The position numbers were made by a program, and so were the translations under genes. DNA of 64,000 nucleotides from Rhyzopertha dominica. Taxonomy: Eukaryota > Arthropoda > Insecta > Coleoptera > Bostrichidae. Below are positions 58,335 through 64,000 of the stretch, one piece after another. Under the pieces are notes generated by a model. It ran no database searches. It was not told the DNA's origin and saw only the letters and a program-made list of their open reading frames with translations. Location: the NCBI GenBank assembly GCA_025024175.1, contig QCXZ01000064.1:53651325-53715324 (forward strand), given 5' to 3'. Numbering within the stretch: the first letter of the stretch is position 1; each line of letters starts with the position of its first letter.

Positions 58335-59170
58335 CATTAAGAAGTGGTTGACCGTCTGGTAGCCCCGCCATCATCCAAATGCTGTTGGTTTTCAGTAATC
58401 AGATGTGCAATTGTATCCTGATAAAACCTACGCCTTCGGAAACCAAACTGCAAGCTGGACAAAACGTTCAAATTTTCTACAAAATTGGTAATTCTGTTTT
58501 TGATTAGTTTCAATAATGTTAGCAATATTTCAAATGAGGGATATAGGTCTGTAGTTCGGTAATTCAGATTTATTGCCAGAATTTTTGTAGACCAGTTTTG
58601 AAAACTGTTGGAAGTATCCCATACAGCAATTAATATTCTGTTAACAATACTCAGAAATGATTTCAGAATAACTGGCATGATTAACCTTCAATGTTCTTGC
58701 ATCAAGGCCTGGAGCTGTATTGTTGCTAAGCTTTTTATTTCATTAACGATTTCGGCTTCATTAGCTGTGTTTAGGAAAATCGTTTTTTGAATTTTCGGAG
58801 ATTCAGTGTGTTCTTAAAGCTTACTGGCGTGGTTATCTTATACGCTAGCTTCTCTCCTGCAGTTGAAAAGTATCTATTGAAAACGTCTGCAATTTGTTGA
58901 TCATCCTTAGTTATTATTCCTTGCTCATCTCTAATTTGAGTGATTTTTCCATGAACCGATGCCTTCCCAATTAATTGGTTTATGGCTTTCCAAACATTCC
59001 TCCTTTTTTGTGTCAAAAATTTAGTTTTAAATTGGTTAGCGTATTTCTGAATATGTGGTATCTGTGTTTGAGGTCAGTATCATTTGGTTTTCTTTTGCAG
59101 ATGCTATACNTTTTATGTTTCTCCTTTACAGACTGAAGTATTTGCCGAGAGACCCAAGGCTGTCTTCCAC
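58335..59170 (-). pseudogene. Non-LTR retrotransposon reverse-transcriptase remnant (Jockey/R1-like)
   Basis: On the minus strand from right: PWVSRQILQSVKEKHK, KRRNVWKAINQLIGKAS, QQIADVFNRYFSTAGEKLA (the FN.YF...G..LA block between endonuclease and RT), NEAEIVNEIKSL, MPVILKSFLSIVNRIL, YPSFEILLTLLKLIKNRI and LSSLQFGFRRRRFYQDTIAH (the QFGFR.G.ST.DAI block). The catalytic region downstream is missing, as is the 5' endonuclease. It abuts the BEL/Pao remnant. The clade is tentative. Confidence 0.82.
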
Positions 59171-61338
59171 TAATATCTTGAACAATGGGGTCGTCTCACA
59201 ATTTTTTTTACTTCACATTTAAAATGTACATAAAAATTGAAGCAATAAGACATTTTTTTGCGATTTTTTCCGCTACTTCTTTGCCGAGAAAAAATGTGAA
59301 AGTATGGATTTTTCAATATCCGTTTCAAATGCCTGGATATTCTGCCACGGAGATGACGTAAAAGGTTCGCATGCTGACGAAAGCGAGAAACACCAATAAT
59401 AGCCAGTGCTCTAGCGGCATTGCAAGTAATATTTGTTTACATTTTTTTTTGCTGCGTCTCGTTGCCAATGTGAGCAAATTTTCGGGATACCGTGAGGAAT
59501 GTACTCATAAACTGGCATTGTGACATTGATACCTAGTCAATTTGAAGGGTATTTGTGAAAATAACTTAAATCATCCTTCAGTCAGTTTATTCTATAATGA
59601 ACAGTTCAATCTTAAGCGCATTCACTGTCCTTTGCTAAAATACGAAAGCACTTTAACCATCGAACCTGCTTTAAAACTAATGTTTTTATTATGAGGAAGT
59701 AAACNACGCTTGAAGCTTAATAACGTTTAGTTTGTATACTTTCTTATGACAACGATATGATAAATTTTGAAACTGTCAGGACGATCTCTGGCCGTCGTTA
59801 GAAAGAAAACGGTAAAGTACCACTAACAACATCGCACGGTCATACGTGCTGCATGTGTCACTTGTGTAAATGGTGTAACGAATAAGCCTAACAACTATGC
59901 GTTTTTATTTACATAGTTTGGTCGAAGTATTTGGATAATCTACGTTAAGAAGTGTTTTATTCCGTGTTGTAAGAATACTACTGCTAATGAGCAGTTACAG
60001 GTTATTCCTGTGTTTACATTATAATATTGACGTTGATGCTTGACGGTTATACCTTCGCCTCTCTCTCTCACTCCCATTGCATTATTTGTATTTCTCTGGC
60101 TATTTATACAACTGACAATAGTGAGCACCTAGTTACCTAGGGAGCTGTAACAGTGCGCATGACGAAACTTAGGAACCTTTTGCGTAGTTGTTGGCGGATT
60201 TAAGAAAATGTTTGAAACATGGTAATTTTTCTACCGCCGTTTGTTACGAGTTGAATTAATGTGAAAGCAAAATAGATGCGGGGCACTAGTATTCATGATG
60301 TAAGCAATAAAAGGCGTAGGTTAAAACTATCAAATTTTAATGTGCGGGACGACCCTATTGTAGTCGTAGCAATATTAACTGTTTCAGTTATCTGTCACAC
60401 AAAGAAGCGAGCAACTGTCAACCTCTACATACATCACAGTACTTTCAACATTCCTTTTTGACCATTCTGGCTATAAACTTTTTAAAATTAAATCTCTGCA
60501 ATAAATTTACTAGCATAATAGTTGTGCTTATGATAATTTTTTAATTTTCTTATTTATAACATGTTAATGATCAGAATTCACATATAGCAGTACTCTGTCA
60601 TTTTAATTAAGGGATCCACTGTTATAATAAACTTCGTACCCATTTATCCTAAATCATACTAATAATTATTATTAAGTTGGAAACCAGCGCCTGCAGAGTA
60701 AACAACCAAATAGACGTCCGAGTGGTTGGCAGTAGCTTTGAATATAGAATGTAATTCTATATTCAAAGGCAGTAGGTTGTTATGCTCTTTTTATTCAAAG
60801 GTTGTACATTCAGATAAGTTCCGTGATAAGAAGAAGACTCTAGGCTATTCTGGAATTTTTATCGACCAGCATAAAAACCAGCAAATCCAGTGTTTATAAA
60901 GTTATAGTGTTTTAGAGTGATTATAGTAAAGTGTGGTGTTTTATATACTGGCTAACTGAGTTAGTAGCTCTGAAATATTAGCGCATTGTACTAGTAATAG
61001 TGTTATAATTTAGTGTATTTCGGTACTAGTACATAAATAACATAGATAGTTATGTTAAAAATACACATTTTGAAACCCATACGCATAATATGATACAGAA
61101 AAATTAGCCTATAAGTGAAATACAGCTTTATTCAGATGAAAGAGTACAAATAAAATAATAACAGATTTGGTAACAAAAATAAATGTGTAAAGANGCAATT
61201 TTGGTGATAAAATACAAAATGAGATGACAATATATTTTTGCCCTGAACCCGAAATGTTTTCTTCAAAACTCATACACAAAAAAATATATTTTTAAAATTT
61301 ATGAATTTCTTTTTAAAGTGTATATAAAATGTATATTA
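59171..61338. other. Intergenic, no gene seen
   Basis: AT-rich sequence without a supported gene. The only structured piece noticed is the perfect palindrome at 60736-60768. Ambiguous bases lie at about 59705 and 61195. Confidence 0.5.
60736..60768. repeat. Perfect 15-bp palindrome flanked by direct repeats
   Basis: CTTTGAATATAGAAT, spacer GTA, then its exact complement. The palindrome is bracketed by GCAGTAG on both sides (60729-60735 and 60768-60775 region), as if inserted with a short target duplication or made by template switching. Confidence 0.85.
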
Positions 61339-61344
61339 TTTATT
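61339..61344 (-). promoter_or_regulatory. Candidate poly(A) signal of the esterase
   Basis: AATAAA on the minus strand, about 170 bases beyond the esterase stop codon. Confidence 0.45.
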
Positions 61345-61510
61345 AGCTATTAGACTACTTTACTTAATAAGTTGTATATTCCCCACGTATAATGGCAGAA
61401 AACAATGAATCAAACCCTTAAAAGCAATTGAAATTTCAATATATGATAAAAGTATATCCCAGAATATTGTTAGTTATTAAAAAGTTAGTACAATCACTGA
61501 TCGCTTCTTT

Positions 61511-62047
61511 CTACAACTTAGAAGTAAGACCAGTTGCTTTGTTAAAAACGCTGTCCCAAAATGCCATTCTTTCACTCTCTGGGTTGATCCCTGTTGATAG
61601 ATTTTCCCCTATTTCCAAAAAATGAACTTCTTTCTCACTGGCAATTGGCTTCCATACTACATCAACCAAAGAATCCTTTTCTTTAGGATTTGGATCCCCA
61701 TATTTGGCAAATGTCGCCCACAGCTTTGTCATTCTCCTTATTGTAACATCCTCAACACTACCAGGTTGTATTTCCGGTGTCAACATATTTTTAAAGAGGT
61801 AACCTAGCTCATCAGCATGTCCAGCCCCTTGAAAATGAATTTGCGTTATATGTATTTAGAAACTTTAGATTAATACCTTTTCTGTCGATTTGTGCCATCT
61901 TCTTAAAAAGATTTAAGGCTGCATCTACAGTAAATCTGTATAAGTATATAGGAACATTGGATGTAGGCAAATGGTTTCTTATTGTGCTGTGTATACCTCT
62001 GATGAAACCATTATCTGATTCCAGCTGGAAATCAAAGTTTAAACGGT
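61511..62047 (-). CDS. Carboxylesterase family protein, last two exons (partial)
   Basis: Alpha/beta-hydrolase of the insect carboxylesterase / juvenile-hormone-esterase type; members cleave esters such as hormones, pheromones or xenobiotics. Exon A is 62047-61877 (acceptor TTACAG, donor GTATTAATC) and reads NFDFQLESDNGFIRG, then NVPIYLYRFTVDAALNLF. Exon B is 61827-61511 and reads AGHADELGYLFKN, RRMTKLWATFAKYGDPNP and MAFWDSVF. The intron is 49 bases. The histidine of AGHADEL is the catalytic His; YLYRF and LW..FA..G.PNP are family hallmarks. The nucleophile elbow (GESAG) and catalytic acid lie in upstream exons not found before the window end, so the preceding intron is at least 1.9 kb. Both exons are open, so the gene may be functional. 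The exact subfamily is unknown. Confidence 0.87.
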
Positions 62048-62189
62048 CTGTAATTTAATAGATATACAAAATGAGTTACTAGGTTGAAAGAGATTTGTAA
62101 TAAGAATATTTTCACTGCATGTCTGAAATTTATCTCAATTTATTGCCTAACCACTTAACAGTNTTGGTATTATTTACTTTGTTTAGTAT

Positions 62190-62400
62190 TATTTATTTAT
62201 GGTCTGATATATTATAATTTTTGGTGTAGCTAGGAAAATACTCTTCATGCAAATTTGTTAGAAAATTATCTATGCATGAATTTAGACAGGTCTTACTATG
62301 GACAGTGCTTCTCAAGTTATAAGTGAGGAACAAATCAGAGAACTTTGTTAACATTTTCACACATAAAATCAACATTCCAATCGCTAGCGATAACTATACA
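62190..62400 (-). pseudogene. Non-LTR retrotransposon endonuclease fragment
   Basis: The minus strand reads a SDWNVDF..ENVNK block (the GDFN(I/V)D motif of AP endonucleases), then after a frameshift LFLTYNLRSTVHSKTC, IDNFLTNL and NISDHK (the catalytic SDH motif). This is the second half of the apurinic-type endonuclease of Jockey-like elements. It lies in the esterase's upstream intron, on the same strand as the esterase. Confidence 0.75.
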
Positions 62401-62519
62401 GTACTGATGTGTTACATATTAAATCAATACAATAGCTCGGTTTTTCGTGCCAATAAGTCTATAAGACATTTCATTTCAAATAATGAAGTTGGTGTCAACT
62501 TTCAGTATAACAGAAAGTC

Positions 62520-64000
62520 CTTCATTGATTGATTGAATCAGCGTACGGTAGGCATTTCTGTCGCTCCCGGATATACCGCCGGGCCGGCTACGTCTACGCT
62601 GGGTTGGAGGGGTGACACGCTTGTTGCTAGTGGGCTCCTACATAGCGCATGTTACAGGAGTTTGGGGATTGGAATGGGAAGGTTTTCAGGGCATCCAACT
62701 ATCAGATACTTTTTATTAGCCTCCGTGTTGGATGATAGCTTAGTTCGGCTGCATTGTTCTTGTTCTTCCTCGGACGAGCTGCTGTCTGAGATTGTATATA
62801 GCTTTAATACTTCTTTATTTATTGTTTTCTTGTCTTTTGCGATTTCTGACCACTGTTCTTTAGTTACGCTTTATTCTGCTATGATTCTCTCCACCGTTCT
62901 CCACTTGTAGCACGGTCATCCTACTTTGAGCTTGTTGCTGTTTTCCACGCCTTTCGCAGTATATGGGAAGCTTCGCAGGGTGCATTCGGCCAGCGAATGC
63001 TTTTCTTAGATGTTTCCGTGTTTGATGTTGGCTTAGCGCGGCTTCATTGATCTCCTCATGTCAGGTGATGTTTGAGGTTGCTTAGAGATTTAAGACTTCT
63101 TCAATTATTATTTTCTTGTCTTTTTCAAGCGGCATTCATGATTCATGTTTCCTTTTTTGACTGCCCTTTCGTGATGATGTCGATGCTTCTTTCGGTGTTT
63201 TCATATGTGTTTATCCGTTCGCTTCCTAGAGAGTTTGGTCTAACGTGAGTTGTGGCTTTCTTTTTAATTTCTCTTAAAAGGTGTTTGTGTTGCTGTTGGT
63301 GATTTGTTCGACATATTTTTGGTAGTTTTGGGTCATGCTTATCTAGATACACGAATTTCTTCACTGTAACGACAATCACAATAACAATGTAAACACAAGA
63401 TCATAACACGAGAACAGATCATGAACTTAAAATCTTAGAATTCACAATAATTGTTTGATTCCTGTTTGTGTTGCTGTTTCTTGATGGTATCGACACTTTG
63501 AGTGATTTCGTATGTGCTTATCCATTCGCTTGTTGGATCTCTAGATGGGGTGATATTACTCCACTCATCTTGTGTCTTAGTATCTTTTCTTTTCTATACA
63601 GTGGAGCTTCTTTAGGACTATCCCAACTTTTTGTGACTGGATTTGTTTACATGTTTTCCTGGTTTCTGTACAATTATTTCGCACTGTCATAGCGCTTTCT
63701 TACTTATTGCTTCTTTCTGTTCTTGTCGCTATGATTTCTTTTTCCAGTTTTTCTTCTTCTTTTTCTTGGGCGATTTTTGTGTTCTTATTGGGTAATGTTT
63801 CCCCATATATTTGGTAACTCAATGTGCTTCGAAAGCGGTTGCTGTCTCCCGAGATTTTCTGTACCACAATTGTGTGTGATTTCTTGTATACATTTTTTTT
63901 TAGAAGCACGGAACTACTTCACTGTTATGACACCAACAATAATGACAACACAGGAACCTAACACTAGAACACATTATGAAGAGATCTAAGAGTTGATAGC
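62520..64000 (-). pseudogene. Probable non-LTR element ORF1 / 5' region debris with internal repeats
   Basis: On the minus strand about 62660-62850 reads QWSEIAKDKKTINKEVLKLY, then SDSSSSEEEQEQ, a hydrophilic acidic segment of the kind seen in ORF1 proteins. A degenerate second copy of this stretch is at about 63000-63140. Two other segments also recur: RINTYENTERSIDIIT (63200-63170 region) against a diverged copy near 63540-63480, and the block at 63350-63435 against 63907-63990. Assignment as the 5' part of the element whose endonuclease is at 62190-62400 rests on position and strand, not on a family match. Confidence 0.45.

Overview
This window is AT-rich, intron-containing animal DNA, almost certainly from an insect. 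The evidence is split genes with GT-AG introns, several decayed arthropod-type transposon families (BEL/Pao, Ty1/copia, Ty3/gypsy, Penelope-like, Tc1/mariner, hAT, Jockey/R1-like non-LTR) and insect-type host proteins. A (TGACC)5 run, which reads TCAGG on the other strand, hints weakly at a beetle; I do not claim an order.

Layout. 1-7942 (+) is GFM2, mitochondrial ribosome-releasing factor 2 / EF-G2: eight exons, first exon cut by the window edge, introns full of repeats. 8-12 kb is intergenic with two dead Tc1/mariner transposases. 12102-14164 (-) is a two-exon MAD2L1BP (p31comet) gene. From 14112, inside p31comet exon 1, to about 54095 there is a head-to-tail segmental duplication. Unit 1 is about 14112-33881 and unit 2 about 33882-54090. 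Each unit carries the p31comet 5' end and promoter, a four-armed foldback array, a dead Tc1/mariner-like transposase, a Cys-rich secreted-protein gene, a Penelope-like element, a non-coding stretch, a dead copia element and a 106-bp inverted-repeat element. Unit 1 alone contains three later insertions with matching empty sites in unit 2: a 5.1-kb LTR retrotransposon, a hAT-type MITE with an 8-bp target duplication, and a TA-flanked MITE that carries a recognisable histone H2B gene fragment. Unit 2 contains a 100-N gap; the 5.8 kb on either side are near-copies, and the left one has many single-base indels, so they are probably an unmerged contig overlap.

54-57 kb has no recognisable gene. 57.0-58.2 kb (-) is a BEL/Pao remnant and 58.3-59.2 kb (-) a non-LTR reverse-transcriptase remnant. 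61511-62047 (-) holds the last two exons of a carboxylesterase, and 62.2-64.0 kb (-) holds endonuclease and probable ORF1 debris of a non-LTR element.

The host genes (GFM2, p31comet, the esterase and the Cys-rich gene) show no functional link. The main points are genome dynamics: a recent tandem duplication that copied a promoter and truncated a cell-cycle gene copy, a MITE that captured histone coding sequence, a gag-only LTR element, and an undescribed Cys-rich secreted protein whose copies ride on the duplication.
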